DNA from: CAZZKE01 sp964655005
GTDB taxonomy: Bacteria > Pseudomonadota > Alphaproteobacteria > Rhodospirillales > JABHCV01
NCBI GenBank assembly: GCA_964655005.1
Contig: CAZZKE010000010.1
Location: 1-63,542, forward strand
Length of the DNA: 63,542 bases
Direction: 5' to 3'
The notes beneath the pieces were generated by a model, which saw only the letters and a list, made by a program, of their open reading frames with translations, was not told the DNA's origin and ran no database searches. This document shows, in pieces, positions 1 to 9,088 of this stretch. The stretch's first letter is position 1, and every line of letters starts with the position of its first letter. A program made the position numbers and the translations under genes.

Positions 1-27
1 GTTTTCGACTCTCAGGATATCGCTCAT
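1..27 (-). CDS. 5' end of a truncated unidentified gene
   Basis: The window opens inside a minus-strand gene of which only nine codons are visible (MSDILRVEN). Its ATG lies five bases past the stop of the deacetylase gene, in the same direction, so it is probably the next gene of the polysaccharide operon. The start would suit an ABC transporter ATPase, but that cannot be decided from nine residues. Confidence 0.5.
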
Positions 28-32
28 GGTCT

Positions 33-818
33 TTACAATGTCTCTTCCTTGAAAACATCGGCGGCGTCCAGCCAACGGGCCGCCGGATGGTCGCCGATGG
101 TGCCCAGAAGCCGCTCCAGGAACCGCCAGCCATCGTCATCGTGGTCCAGATGATGGGTCAATATGCCGGTCGGTTCGTCACTGTCAACCCGGCCCCGGCG
201 GCGCGACGAAAGGTGATCGGTAATTGCCTGCACGGCCGCTCCGGCACCAATGAAATGACGGCCCCCAGCGCGGCTTTGGATTATATCGACATGGCAGTTG
301 ACGGCAAGCAGGCCCGGTGCCGGGTTGGGTTCGGGCCGGGCCTTGAAAGTCGATATCGCGGCGATCCCCAGTTTCGGCAGGATTTCCACGAAACGAGGGT
401 CGATGCGGTTCCAGGGCGGCACGAACACGGGCCGGCAGGACCGCCACCCGGACAGGATTTTCCGGCCTTCGCTTATTTCTGCTTCTGCCTGTCCTGAATC
501 ACGAGCGCCGCCGAATTCGGATTTCTTGCCGCCTTCGGGCTGGTGGTTCAGGTGGGCGAAACCATGTTGCAGGACGCCGACCCCTTCGGCGGCGTCGAGG
601 CGATCACGTAAAGCGGTTTCGGCCCGGGCCGGAATGACCGCCAGGGCGAGTGGGGTCCGGGTGCTTGCGCCGATCTCGAGCATGGTTTCCAGGGCGTCGG
701 TCACCCCGACCGCGTCGTCATCGCGCCACCAAAGCGTCGCACACCGTCCCGCCGCCCGCCAGGCATCGAGTTCATCGGCAAGACCTTCCCAGCCGACCCG
801 GCGCGTCTCCTCGCTCAT
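33..818 (-). CDS. polysaccharide deacetylase family protein
   Basis: A 261-aa protein with the pattern of NodB-like carbohydrate deacetylases: an early Asp cluster (WWRDDDA), a metal-binding His stretch (QHGFAHLNH), a central FVPPWNR motif and a C-terminal LTHHL. The family removes acetyl groups from polysaccharides with a bound divalent metal. No signal peptide is visible, so it may act on a cytoplasmic, lipid-linked or nucleotide-sugar substrate. It overlaps the upstream glycosyltransferase by 4 bp (ATGA), which implies translational coupling. The fold is fairly secure. The substrate is unknown. Confidence 0.8.
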   Translation of the reverse strand: MSEETRRVGWEGLADELDAWRAAGRCATLWWRDDDAVGVTDALETMLEIGASTRTPLALAVIPARAETALRDRLDAAEGVGVLQHGFAHLNHQPEGGKKSEFGGARDSGQAEAEISEGRKILSGWRSCRPVFVPPWNRIDPRFVEILPKLGIAAISTFKARPEPNPAPGLLAVNCHVDIIQSRAGGRHFIGAGAAVQAITDHLSSRRRGRVDSDEPTGILTHHLDHDDDGWRFLERLLGTIGDHPAARWLDAADVFKEETL

Positions 819-1969
819 GCCTTCAGTTCCGCGATTATCCGCGCCGTCGTCGTCGCCCCGGTAAAATCCATGTCGGCTATGGAAGCCGGTTTCGTTTCCG
901 CCATTTCATCGATTGAACGGGCCAGAAGTTCCGGTGTCAACCGGTGGTGTTCGATCAGCCTAAGCAGTCCCCGTCGCTGCATTAATTCGGCCCGGAAACA
1001 CTGTTCGCTTTCGTCGGATTCGGCGTACGGTGCGATGATTGCGCTGGCGTGCGCCTGCAACACGTCGATGATCGTGTTATAGCCCCCCTGGGAAACGGAA
1101 ACGGCGCAGTTTGCCAGCAAGGTCGGAAAATCAGTCCGGTTGCGTTCGATAATAACGCCATCCGGCGCGGTCTCCCGAAAGCGGCGATAATCCGTCTCTT
1201 CCAGGTTCGAACCGCACAAGAATCGCCAGGTGCGGCGCCCGGCTTTGGCCATACGGAATGCCTCAAGAGCCACTTCAATCAGCGGTTTTCCGACCGCCCC
1301 GCCACCCATGGAGACGATTACTTCGCCGCTTCCGGCGGTGCTTGCGGCGGCGGGTCTTGGCGCCGCCACGTAACCGGTATAGCGGATCAGGTGTTTGATG
1401 GCGTCAAATTCGGGAAAGGTCATGTCGAACGTGGCCACCGACGGGTCGCCGTGAACCAGCACCAGATCGAACCATTGATTGGCCAGTTGCGCCATTTCGG
1501 CGTTGCGTTCCAGCTTGGTCTTCCGGACCAGGATATCGCGTACCGAAGAGACGATCCGGGGTCGTGGCGCGGTCGCGTGGGCGGCTTCGAGCAGGGGGAT
1601 CAGTTCGAAGCGGAATTGCCGCCGCCCGAAGGGAAACATTTCCAGCATCAGCAGGTCCGGGCGGAACCAGGCGAAGATATCCAGAAGTTTCTGTTTGCGC
1701 CGCTCCCGCCAGGCCTCGTCTATGGGGTTGTCCTGCGCGTCGAGCAGCACCTTGAAGGTGCCGTCGGTGGCCCGCACCGGCGGCAAACTGATTACCTGGG
1801 CCGATCCGAAATCAACATCGGGGACGGCGACGCCGCCGATCACCACACCGACCCGCAGTCCCTCCGCCGTCATTGCCCGAACGATCACCGCGGCCCGCCT
1901 GACATGGCCGATGCCCAGCAGGTGCTGGACATAGAACATCACACGCTTCGGGCTTGTCGCTGACATCAT
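815..1969 (-). CDS. MurG-like (GT28/COG4671-type) glycosyltransferase
   Basis: A 384-aa predicted glycosyltransferase. The N-terminal motif GIGHVRRA resembles the donor-fold GxGHxRR start of MurG-like enzymes, and a C-terminal SQGGYNTIIDVLQ motif matches the sugar-nucleotide binding region. It is related to the operon's first gene (4932-6155), which has FGLGHLRRC and SMGGYNNFCEIL, so the operon carries two paralogues. The start ATG overlaps the stop of the histidine phosphatase gene by 4 bp. Acceptor and sugar are unknown. A role in capsule, exopolysaccharide or surface glycolipid synthesis is inferred from the neighbours. Confidence 0.8.
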   Translation of the reverse strand: MMSATSPKRVMFYVQHLLGIGHVRRAAVIVRAMTAEGLRVGVVIGGVAVPDVDFGSAQVISLPPVRATDGTFKVLLDAQDNPIDEAWRERRKQKLLDIFAWFRPDLLMLEMFPFGRRQFRFELIPLLEAAHATAPRPRIVSSVRDILVRKTKLERNAEMAQLANQWFDLVLVHGDPSVATFDMTFPEFDAIKHLIRYTGYVAAPRPAAASTAGSGEVIVSMGGGAVGKPLIEVALEAFRMAKAGRRTWRFLCGSNLEETDYRRFRETAPDGVIIERNRTDFPTLLANCAVSVSQGGYNTIIDVLQAHASAIIAPYAESDESEQCFRAELMQRRGLLRLIEHHRLTPELLARSIDEMAETKPASIADMDFTGATTTARIIAELKA

Positions 1970-2553
1970 TTTCCGGTGACCCCCAGGGGAATGTTTAAAC
2001 GGTCTATGGCGGGATTGCCATGGCTATCGATGATAAAACCGTGGGCCATGCCATCGCGCAGTTTTTGCACCGGGTCGCCGGTCATGTCCCAGCCGCTGGC
2101 CATTGCATACAAGGCCCGGATAACCCCCTTGTGGGTGACCGCCACGGTCGATTCGGACAATTCGCCCAACCATTCGCCCAGACGGCCCTGAATGTCGCGC
2201 GGACTTTCGCCGCCGGGGGGGCGAAAGTCCAGCCCCCGTCTTTCGTTTTCGGCCATTTCCAGACCCAATTCGGCGCGCAGGCCGGCGATGGTCCGGCCTT
2301 CCCAGTCGCCCCAGTTCATTTCCGTCAGGCGGGCGACCCTGCGGGTCGGCGCCAGCCCCATGATCCGGGCCGTTTCAATGGCCCGGATCAGGGGGCTGGA
2401 AAGCCGTTCGTAAGTCATGAATTCCGGTTCCAGACGCCAGCCGCCGACGATCTTCCGCCCGGTCGGGCTGAGCGCAATATCGGAACGTCCCTGTATCTTC
2501 TTGCCGGCGTTCCAGGCGGTCGGGCCATGGCGCAGGACGACCAGCCGGATCAT
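1966..2553 (-). CDS. histidine phosphatase family protein (phosphoglycerate mutase-like)
   Basis: A 195-aa branch-2 type histidine phosphatase. It starts MIRLVVLRHGPTAWN, giving the catalytic RHG motif, and carries a second catalytic region VAVTHKGVIRAL near the C-terminus. The open frame runs further upstream, but the ATG at 2553 overlaps the TGA of the preceding glycosyltransferase as ATGA and is the natural start. In a sugar-polymer operon it may dephosphorylate a sugar phosphate or lipid-linked intermediate. That role is inferred only from context. Confidence 0.82.
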   Translation of the reverse strand: MIRLVVLRHGPTAWNAGKKIQGRSDIALSPTGRKIVGGWRLEPEFMTYERLSSPLIRAIETARIMGLAPTRRVARLTEMNWGDWEGRTIAGLRAELGLEMAENERRGLDFRPPGGESPRDIQGRLGEWLGELSESTVAVTHKGVIRALYAMASGWDMTGDPVQKLRDGMAHGFIIDSHGNPAIDRLNIPLGVTGK

Positions 2554-3698
2554 GCCGGAAACCTTTTCATCATCGTTTCGATGGCCCCGTTCAAGGCCGC
2601 CGCGGCCCGTTTCAGGCCATGTTTTTCGAGGGTATGTTTTTGTGCCGCTTGGGCCATGGCCAGACGCCGGGGGCGGTCGGTCAGCAGTTCCGACACGGCG
2701 GCGGCGAAAGCCGGGGCATCGCCTGCGGGAACCAGCAGGCCGCCCTGACCGGGCGCGACGACGCCGGCGACCCCGCCGGAATTCCCGGCCACCACCGGCA
2801 GCGCCGCCGCCTGGGCTTCCAGCAGGGCCATGCCGTAGGCTTCCTTGATGGCCGGCCAGACATAGATATCGGCGGCGGCGAAGATAGCGGGCAGGTCCTG
2901 GTGCCGGCGCAGGCCCAGCCAGGCGATGCGGTCGGAAACTTTTGAAAAGGCGGACCTGACGGCTTCGCCGGCGGCGCCGTCGCCAACCACAACCATGCAC
3001 CACGGGAAATCGGCCAGGATATCCAGCGCATCGGCCAGCAGGCGATATGATTGCAGCTTTTGATCGTCGCGCATCATCGCCGCGGTCACCAGCCATGGGA
3101 CTTCCGGATCGAAACCGGTTTCCCGGGCCAGGCGATGGCGGTGCGCCGCACGATTATCGGTCGCCAGGGCGAAAGGAGCGGTATCGATGAACGGCTTCAT
3201 GGCGACCAGCCGGTCGGGACTTTTCAGCAGCGGCAGCAGGCAGCCGTTATCCGAATCGTTGAGGCTGATGACCATATCGGCGGCGGCGATTGTTTCGGCG
3301 GATTTGGTGTATCCAATATCCCAGGGCCCGCCGGTCTGTTTCGGCGCATGCGATGCCTCGGCAACTATATAGGGTATTTTCAAGGCCCTGGCGACGGCTG
3401 GTCCGATCCAGTCGGGGGCCTTGTGATAAAGGTGATAGGTAAACCATATTTGCGGTCGCCGCGGCGGCGGTCGGGCCAGGTAGCGATCCGTCAGCCGCCC
3501 CGCCAGCCGTGCGCCGATATCGCGCACCCTGGCCTGTCGCGCCGGATCACCCCGGTCATACGAACGATAGACAGAAGCCAGTTCGACATCATGGCCGGCC
3601 AGGCCCAGCGCCTGCATCAACAACCGGCCCATGCGCCGGTCGCCGGACGGTGAGGGGTGCGACGGCGGTTTCAGGGGGGCGTAGAAAGCCACACGCAT
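2550..3698 (-). CDS. family 4 glycosyltransferase
   Basis: A 382-aa GT-B enzyme of the GT4 type. It begins MRVAFYAPLKPPSHPSPSGDRRMGRLLMQAL, a typical N-terminal Rossmann half. The C-terminal half has the donor-binding EAYGMALLEAQAAALPVVAG region with its EX7E arrangement. It shares one base with the stop of the upstream glycosyltransferase and a 4-bp overlap with the downstream phosphatase. Donor and acceptor are not predictable from sequence. Confidence 0.85.
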   Translation of the reverse strand: MRVAFYAPLKPPSHPSPSGDRRMGRLLMQALGLAGHDVELASVYRSYDRGDPARQARVRDIGARLAGRLTDRYLARPPPRRPQIWFTYHLYHKAPDWIGPAVARALKIPYIVAEASHAPKQTGGPWDIGYTKSAETIAAADMVISLNDSDNGCLLPLLKSPDRLVAMKPFIDTAPFALATDNRAAHRHRLARETGFDPEVPWLVTAAMMRDDQKLQSYRLLADALDILADFPWCMVVVGDGAAGEAVRSAFSKVSDRIAWLGLRRHQDLPAIFAAADIYVWPAIKEAYGMALLEAQAAALPVVAGNSGGVAGVVAPGQGGLLVPAGDAPAFAAAVSELLTDRPRRLAMAQAAQKHTLEKHGLKRAAAALNGAIETMMKRFPA

Positions 3699-4927
3699 TA
3701 ATTGTTCTCCGCGAATTTTTTGGCCAGCTGGGCGATGCCGCGATCCAGGCCGAAACGGTGGCGGACGTTTTCCATCCCAGCCTCGCCAAGCCGCCGCCTG
3801 AGACCGGCGTCGACGATCAGGTTGCGGATTTCCCCGGCCAGGACCGACGCGTCATCGGGCGCCGTCAGGCGTCCGGTTACATTGTCCTCGATCAATTCCG
3901 GAATAGCCGAAACCCGCGTCGATAGACAGGCCAGGCCCTGGCTCTGGGCTTCCATCAGGACATTGGGCAGGCCATCGCGGTCGCCGTCCCCGGAAATCCG
4001 GCTGTTAAGGATAAAGATATCGGCCCGGCGGTATTGCCGCAGCACTTCGGCCTGGGATTGCCCGCCCATCCAGACTACCCGGTCGCCGATGCCGTCCCGG
4101 TCGGCCTGGCGTTTCAGGTCCGGCAACTGCGGGCCGTCGCCGATGTGGATCAGGCCCCAGTGCAGGTCCGGCGGCAGCTGCCTCAGGGCGGCGAGCAGCC
4201 CCCGGTAGCCTTTTTTATCGACGGCGCGGCCAACCGAAAGCAGGATCACCGGATCATCGGCCCGCTTGCCGTCGCGGTCCGACCCGGATCGCTCCGGCTT
4301 CGGAAAACGATCGAAATCGAGGCCGTGATAGACCAGTTCCACCCGCCCCGGATCGACCGCCAGCCCTTTCAGATGATCGACATTGGCCCGGGTGCAGCTG
4401 ACCAGCCAGTCGCAATCGGCCAGCTTTTCCTTCTTTTCCCATTCGGCCAGGGTCCAGATGTCCTTGGCGTGGGCCGAACACGACCATGGCAGACCCAATA
4501 TCGTCGCGCCATAGCGGGCGACCGAGCCCGGCGTATGCAGAAAATGGGCGTGGATACGGTCCACTTCCGGAGCCACTTCGTGGGCCAGCACCAGGGCCTG
4601 ACCGAAACGGCGAATTCGGTTGGGCGTGGGGTCGCGGCGCCAGTCACGCAGCCAGATGGTGCGGGCGCGGCGGTAGCCCGGCAGCCGGTGCACGGCGCGC
4701 CAGGCGCGGTACAGGCGCAGCGGTTCCCGGTACAGATATTCCGGCAGATAGTTTGGTTTGGCGCGGATTTCGTCGTGCACCGGGTGGCGCTTCGATGATG
4801 TCGGGTGGCGCAGGGAATACAGGCGGATATCGACGCCCAGGCGTTCCAGGGCGAAAATTTCCTGGGCGATGAAGGTCTCCGACAGTCGGGGATAGCCCTT
4901 CACGACGAATGCCACGACGGGGGCCAT
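3698..4927 (-). CDS. family 4 glycosyltransferase, exopolysaccharide type
   Basis: A 409-aa glycosyltransferase starting MAPVVAFVVKGYPRLSETFI, the opening of the WcaL/colanic-acid type GT4 group. It has HAHFLHTPGS and SCSAHAKDIW in the middle and DGLPNVLMEAQSQGLACLSTRVSAIPE-type donor-binding residues near the C-terminus. It is encoded tightly between two other glycosyltransferases. Involvement in exopolysaccharide assembly follows from family and context. The linkage made is unknown. Confidence 0.85.
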   Translation of the reverse strand: MAPVVAFVVKGYPRLSETFIAQEIFALERLGVDIRLYSLRHPTSSKRHPVHDEIRAKPNYLPEYLYREPLRLYRAWRAVHRLPGYRRARTIWLRDWRRDPTPNRIRRFGQALVLAHEVAPEVDRIHAHFLHTPGSVARYGATILGLPWSCSAHAKDIWTLAEWEKKEKLADCDWLVSCTRANVDHLKGLAVDPGRVELVYHGLDFDRFPKPERSGSDRDGKRADDPVILLSVGRAVDKKGYRGLLAALRQLPPDLHWGLIHIGDGPQLPDLKRQADRDGIGDRVVWMGGQSQAEVLRQYRRADIFILNSRISGDGDRDGLPNVLMEAQSQGLACLSTRVSAIPELIEDNVTGRLTAPDDASVLAGEIRNLIVDAGLRRRLGEAGMENVRHRFGLDRGIAQLAKKFAENN

Positions 4928-4931
4928 GGAA

Positions 4932-6155
4932 TCAGAGCTTACCGGAAACGACCGTCAAATCCGGTTTGTTCAGTTTGTCCGCCGCCAGCCATGAATCGAC
5001 CATGCCGTTGATCACCGACAGGCCGTCGAGAATGCCGGGCAGCCGAACCGCCGAAGGCAGGGGCTGGTTGGGCAGGAAGCGCAGCGCATCGGCCATCATG
5101 ACCGGCGAGCGCTCGCCGTCGGCGACCAGCATTTTGACCAGGCCCAGTTGTTCGGCCCGCTTGGCGCGGATGTATTGTTCCAGCCTGGGCACCGTGCGGG
5201 GCACGATCAGGCCGCGTTTGTCGAACGACAGGATTTCACAGAAGTTGTTGTAGCCGCCCATGGAAACGATGCCCATGGCCTGACTGACCAGGCTTTCGAC
5301 ATTGGTTTCAAAGGTAATGAAATCGACCTTGTCCAGCCGGCTTACCCGGTCGATAAATTCCGCTTGCTGGCTGGAGCGCATGAAGGGTCCCAGCAGCAAC
5401 AGCGAAGGATGGGGAATATCCGGGTCGTGTTCGTAGGCCCGGATGACCCAGTCGACCAGCACGTCGCCATCGCCGCCGCCGCCGGTATTAATCAGGATGT
5501 ATGGTTCGTTATTAAAGAAAGCCGGCTGGTTGATGGGTGTGGTCTGGTTCCATGTGCGCCGCAGATATCCCGTGTAGACTGATTTTTCCCGCACCGAATC
5601 CGGTATCGGCAGTCTTTCAAACTGGTCATACAATTCCGGCAAGCCATAGATCCAGATATGATCGTACAAATCCTCGAGGGCCGGGTAGACGCCCTTGCGG
5701 CGCCATTCCGCGTCCAGCATGTCCGGGTCGTCCATAACATCCCTGAGTCCGAGCACCAGCGGCGTGCCGCGTTCCTTGAGCATGGTCAGGGTATCCCTGA
5801 CCTCGCCGCGCAGGCCCAGCGGTTCCTTGTCGACCACGAACACATCGGGGTTGAAGACGTCCGCCGTGTGCTGAATGATCGAGGCCCGCATGGCCATTAC
5901 ATCGTCGATGTTCATATCAAGCTTGAGCGATGAATAGTCACCATGGCGCAGCTTGATGACGCCCGGGATGCGCACGAAGTCGACCCGTTCGCGGAAACCG
6001 AAACTGCCGATAATGGGTGATCCCGACAGGATCAGGATGGACAGGTCTTCACGGTGATCGACCAGGGAATGGGCGATCGTCCGGCATCGCCGCAAGTGGC
6101 CCAGCCCGAACGAATCGTGGCTGTAAATCAGCATTCTCGGGCGCGAGTTCCTCAC
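4932..6155 (-). CDS. MurG-like (COG4671-type) glycosyltransferase, first gene of the polysaccharide operon
   Basis: A 407-aa predicted glycosyltransferase with YSHDSFGLGHLRRCRT at the N-terminus and a C-terminal SMGGYNNFCEILSF donor-binding segment. The frame is open up to 6389, but a GTG at 6155 is preceded by a good ribosome binding site (GAGGA, 7-base spacer) and leaves a protein starting MRNSRPRMLIYSHD, so I place the start there. It is the promoter-proximal gene of the minus-strand operon and is paralogous to the gene at 815-1969. Confidence 0.82.
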   Translation of the reverse strand: MRNSRPRMLIYSHDSFGLGHLRRCRTIAHSLVDHREDLSILILSGSPIIGSFGFRERVDFVRIPGVIKLRHGDYSSLKLDMNIDDVMAMRASIIQHTADVFNPDVFVVDKEPLGLRGEVRDTLTMLKERGTPLVLGLRDVMDDPDMLDAEWRRKGVYPALEDLYDHIWIYGLPELYDQFERLPIPDSVREKSVYTGYLRRTWNQTTPINQPAFFNNEPYILINTGGGGDGDVLVDWVIRAYEHDPDIPHPSLLLLGPFMRSSQQAEFIDRVSRLDKVDFITFETNVESLVSQAMGIVSMGGYNNFCEILSFDKRGLIVPRTVPRLEQYIRAKRAEQLGLVKMLVADGERSPVMMADALRFLPNQPLPSAVRLPGILDGLSVINGMVDSWLAADKLNKPDLTVVSGKL

Positions 6156-6515
6156 CGCTGCATCCTCGTTTATATTCCGTTCCGGTCGTTTTAGTGTCGG
6201 CCAATCGGAATCGTCATGAGATGAATATTCGCCGGACCAGGGCCAGCATGGATTGAACGGACGGTTAAGGCAACAGATAATGCCGCCGGACGCCGGAATC
6301 GGGGATGCCTTGGGGGAAGGTAGAAATTTGCCGGATAGTTTCGAAATAATCCGCTTCGGCGAGAGAGAAATCACAAGGCGCGATGTCAATCTAAATCACA
6401 CTAACCTTACAACAAGCTTAAATACGGCAATATTTATTTGTAAAAACCGAAGATTGTTTATTGGACACAAAACCCTGCAATTGGTAATTTTTGATATTCG
6501 AATCTACATTCGGGG
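6156..6515. promoter_or_regulatory. divergent intergenic region of the polysaccharide operon and a diguanylate cyclase gene
   Basis: About 360 bp without a convincing gene, between the minus-strand polysaccharide operon and the plus-strand GGDEF gene. The part from about 6380 to 6510 is markedly AT-rich compared with the coding DNA and should hold promoters for one or both directions. I could not pick out a clear -35/-10 pair. Confidence 0.45.
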
Positions 6516-7760
6516 GTGAGCTGGGTGGACGGCAAGTTACAGGTCGTTATTCTTTGCGATACGCCAAGCGATGCGATCGGCTTGCGGGCCGAATTGTATC
6601 GTGGCGGTTTCGATGTCTCTTCGCAATGGGCGGAAAATCCCGATACGTTCCGGAAATCGCTGGAGAAGAGCACCGTCGATCTGGTTCTCTGCGACAGCCA
6701 CCTAAGCCAGTTCAGCGTCGTCGAGGCGCGCCAGGAACTGGGTTCTTACGACCCCGACATACCATTCATCGTGGTCACCGGGCCGCTGTCCAGCGATGCC
6801 AGACGGGTCGCGACGCATTTTAAGGCCGGCATCGACGATCTGGTCGAATGGGGCAATCCCGATCAACTGACCCCCGCCGTCGAACGTGAACTGAACAAGG
6901 CGCAGGAACGCCGGCGCCAGCGACTGGCCGATGCCGAGCTTCGCCACCGGGCCAGTTACGACACTTTGACCAGCCTGCCCAACCGGACCCTGATGTTCGA
7001 CCGGCTGACCCAATCCATGAAACACGCCAAGCGGGACGATAAACATGTCATTCTAATGTTTCTCGACCTTGATTACTTCAAGTGGGTCAATGATTCCCTC
7101 GGTCATCTGGCCGGCGACGAGTTGCTGCGGATTGTGTCTCGGCGGATTAACAAGTGTCTGCGGGAATCGGACACTGCGGCGCGCATTGGCGGTGACGAAT
7201 TCGCGATTATCCTGGACGGTGTCGATAGCCGGACCACCGCCGACATTGTCGCCGGCAAACTGCTTAAATCCCTGTCCCGCCCGTATGTCCTGAATAATCA
7301 GGAAGCCAATATTACCGCCAGCATCGGCATTGCGATTTTCCCGCAGGACGGGGAAGAGGCCGAGGCTCTCCTCAACAAGGCCGACAAGGCGATGTATTAC
7401 GCCAAGAGCAAGGGGCGGAACGCCTACAAATTTCATTCCTCGAACGAATCCGTCAAGGTCGGCGAAGGCGTCGTCGTTCCATTTTCCCGGCAGGACGGCA
7501 GGCATGCCCCGAACGGGCATGCCGGGGTCATGCAAACCCTGCGTGACTGGCCGGTGTCGGCCAAGATCAGCATGGGGGTGGCGGCCGCCATAATCGGCCT
7601 GGCCGTGGCCACCGGAATGCTCTCGCCGTTACTCGACGGCCGGGACCTGCGCATGGCCCAGGAAAAAGACGCGGAATCGCTGAGCGATTTCGAGACTGCT
7701 TCCGGACCGGATGAGGAACCGGCCACCGATGCGGCCCCGAAACCCGCCCCGGCCAATTAA
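6516..7760 (+). CDS. receiver-like GGDEF protein (diguanylate cyclase) with a C-terminal membrane anchor
   Basis: A 414-aa protein. Residues 7-125 resemble a response-regulator receiver, with Asp60 in LVLCDSHL as the likely phospho-acceptor. Residues about 145-305 form a GGDEF domain with an intact GGDEF motif (225-229) and an RESD inhibitory site (216-219) five residues before it. It should therefore make cyclic di-GMP and be product-inhibited. Unusually, a single hydrophobic segment (about 351-370) and an acidic, proline-rich tail follow the catalytic domain. Both GTG6516 and GTG6525 are possible starts, and neither has ideal ribosome binding site spacing. Confidence 0.85.
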   Translation: MSWVDGKLQVVILCDTPSDAIGLRAELYRGGFDVSSQWAENPDTFRKSLEKSTVDLVLCDSHLSQFSVVEARQELGSYDPDIPFIVVTGPLSSDARRVATHFKAGIDDLVEWGNPDQLTPAVERELNKAQERRRQRLADAELRHRASYDTLTSLPNRTLMFDRLTQSMKHAKRDDKHVILMFLDLDYFKWVNDSLGHLAGDELLRIVSRRINKCLRESDTAARIGGDEFAIILDGVDSRTTADIVAGKLLKSLSRPYVLNNQEANITASIGIAIFPQDGEEAEALLNKADKAMYYAKSKGRNAYKFHSSNESVKVGEGVVVPFSRQDGRHAPNGHAGVMQTLRDWPVSAKISMGVAAAIIGLAVATGMLSPLLDGRDLRMAQEKDAESLSDFETASGPDEEPATDAAPKPAPAN

Positions 7761-7852
7761 AGAATATTTTCCCCGTCGCCCGCCGCGGTTTGTCATGTGT
7801 GTTAAAAATGTCACGCCCAGATTAAAATCTGTGGCATAAATGGACCATATGA

Positions 7853-7881
7853 TTGACGCGCCCAGGCTAACCCCATAAAAA
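7853..7881 (+). promoter_or_regulatory. candidate promoter of the first porin gene
   Basis: TTGACG at 7853 is followed after 17 bp by TAAAAA at 7876, about 90 bp before the porin start. A short dyad (CAGATT-AA-AATCTG, 7818-7831) just upstream could be a regulator site. The leader is long and AT-rich, as is usual for outer-membrane protein genes. Confidence 0.4.
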
Positions 7882-7970
7882 TACTGACACTTGAATGTGA
7901 GTGGGGGGTTGCGGCTTATTTGCAATTCCTGATCCTGAAAATCAAACGCTAAAATAGAGGGTTCAATATA

Positions 7971-9050
7971 ATGAGTAAATTTCGTCTTATGCTTCTGAGC
8001 ACCGCTGCCGCCGGTCTGGTCAGCCTTGCCGTTTCGCCCGCTTCGGCCGGTGAAGTCACGAAGACCCTGGCGGTCAGTGGCCACATCAACCGCGCCATGA
8101 TCGTTACCGACAACGGTGAAAACACCACCGTCGCGCTGGTCGATAACAACAACACCGGTGAGTCGCGTTTCCGCCTCGTCGGTAAGGCCAAATCCGAATC
8201 GCTGACCTTCGGTACGCTGATTGAACTCGGCGCCGCCGCCAACAGGAACGTCGGCTCCCACGCTGCCGACAGCACCAAGATCCGGATTCGTCACTCCCGG
8301 CTCAGCGTTTCCAACAACATGGGTACGTTGTACATGGGTCAGACTTGGGCCGCCGACTGGCTGTCCACTTCCAACTATCTTGGCAACACCGGCGCCGCCG
8401 GCTTCTACGACGGCCACACGATTGGCGGCGAAGAACTGCGTATCACGGGTGACACCACCCCCGTTTCCAGCGGCGTCACCGTCAACACGGTTACCGCCAA
8501 CTACACCCACTATCGTAGTAACCTGGTCAAATACGTGACGCCGGATATGAACGGCTTCAAGGCCGAAGTCAGCTATTCCACCGGCAATCACGGTGCCGCC
8601 AGCCTCCGTTACTCCGGCGACTTCGACGGTACCAAAGTTGTGGCTACCGCCGCCGTGGGTTCGAATGCCAGTGGATCGTTTGAATCGAATGCGGGTGGTT
8701 CCATCGCCGTCGCTCTGCCGGGTGGCCTGAACGCCTCCCTGGCCTATTCCGAGGCCCAGATTGATACCAAATATGGCGCCAACGCCGCACTCAAGGACCC
8801 CAGCATGTTCGGTGCTTCCGTCGGCTATTCCATGGGCGCCAACGGTATCACGCTTTGGTACCAGGATAACAACGATGTCGGCGGTACTGCGGGTAGTGAC
8901 TCTCAGTCTGTCGCCCTGGTTGTTGCCCACAGCCTGAAGGACTACGGTGCTTCCGTCTACGGTGGTATTGAAAATGTCAGTTACGACACCGCTACCACCA
9001 ATTATGACGATCTGACCGCCGGTTGGGTTGGCGTCAAGGTAACCTTCTAA
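7971..9050 (+). CDS. outer-membrane porin (copy 1)
   Basis: A 359-aa protein with a clear signal peptide (about residues 1-26, ending SPASA before GEV). The remainder is rich in alternating, Gly/Asn/Ser/Thr-laden beta strands and ends in Phe (VGVKVTF), the outer-membrane insertion signal of 16-strand porins. It has the same length as, and the same motif order as, the porin at 9466-10545 (SGHINRA, SNNMGTL, GEELRI, DYGASVYGGI). A general diffusion or selective channel is expected. The substrate is not predictable. Confidence 0.88.
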   Translation: MSKFRLMLLSTAAAGLVSLAVSPASAGEVTKTLAVSGHINRAMIVTDNGENTTVALVDNNNTGESRFRLVGKAKSESLTFGTLIELGAAANRNVGSHAADSTKIRIRHSRLSVSNNMGTLYMGQTWAADWLSTSNYLGNTGAAGFYDGHTIGGEELRITGDTTPVSSGVTVNTVTANYTHYRSNLVKYVTPDMNGFKAEVSYSTGNHGAASLRYSGDFDGTKVVATAAVGSNASGSFESNAGGSIAVALPGGLNASLAYSEAQIDTKYGANAALKDPSMFGASVGYSMGANGITLWYQDNNDVGGTAGSDSQSVALVVAHSLKDYGASVYGGIENVSYDTATTNYDDLTAGWVGVKVTF

Positions 9051-9088
9051 GGAAGGCATCGTGACAAATATGACGGTGAGGTGCCCGA

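Noticed and set aside
2554..3096. Upstream extension of the histidine phosphatase frame
   Set aside because: It lies antisense-frame inside the neighbouring glycosyltransferase gene, is Arg/Gly-rich without family features, and the ATGA overlap gives a better start.
6156..6389. N-terminal extension of the first glycosyltransferase
   Set aside because: The extension has no homology-like features and the GTG at 6155 has a proper ribosome binding site.
7790..7814. Pho-box-like TTGTCAT and ATGTCAC upstream of porin 1
   Set aside because: The units are 18 bp apart, not 11 or 22, so they do not form the tandem repeat PhoB requires.
7629..9059. 476-aa minus-strand frame across the first porin
   Set aside because: Antisense to a signal-peptide-bearing porin; its repeat-like Gly/Val composition mirrors the porin strands.
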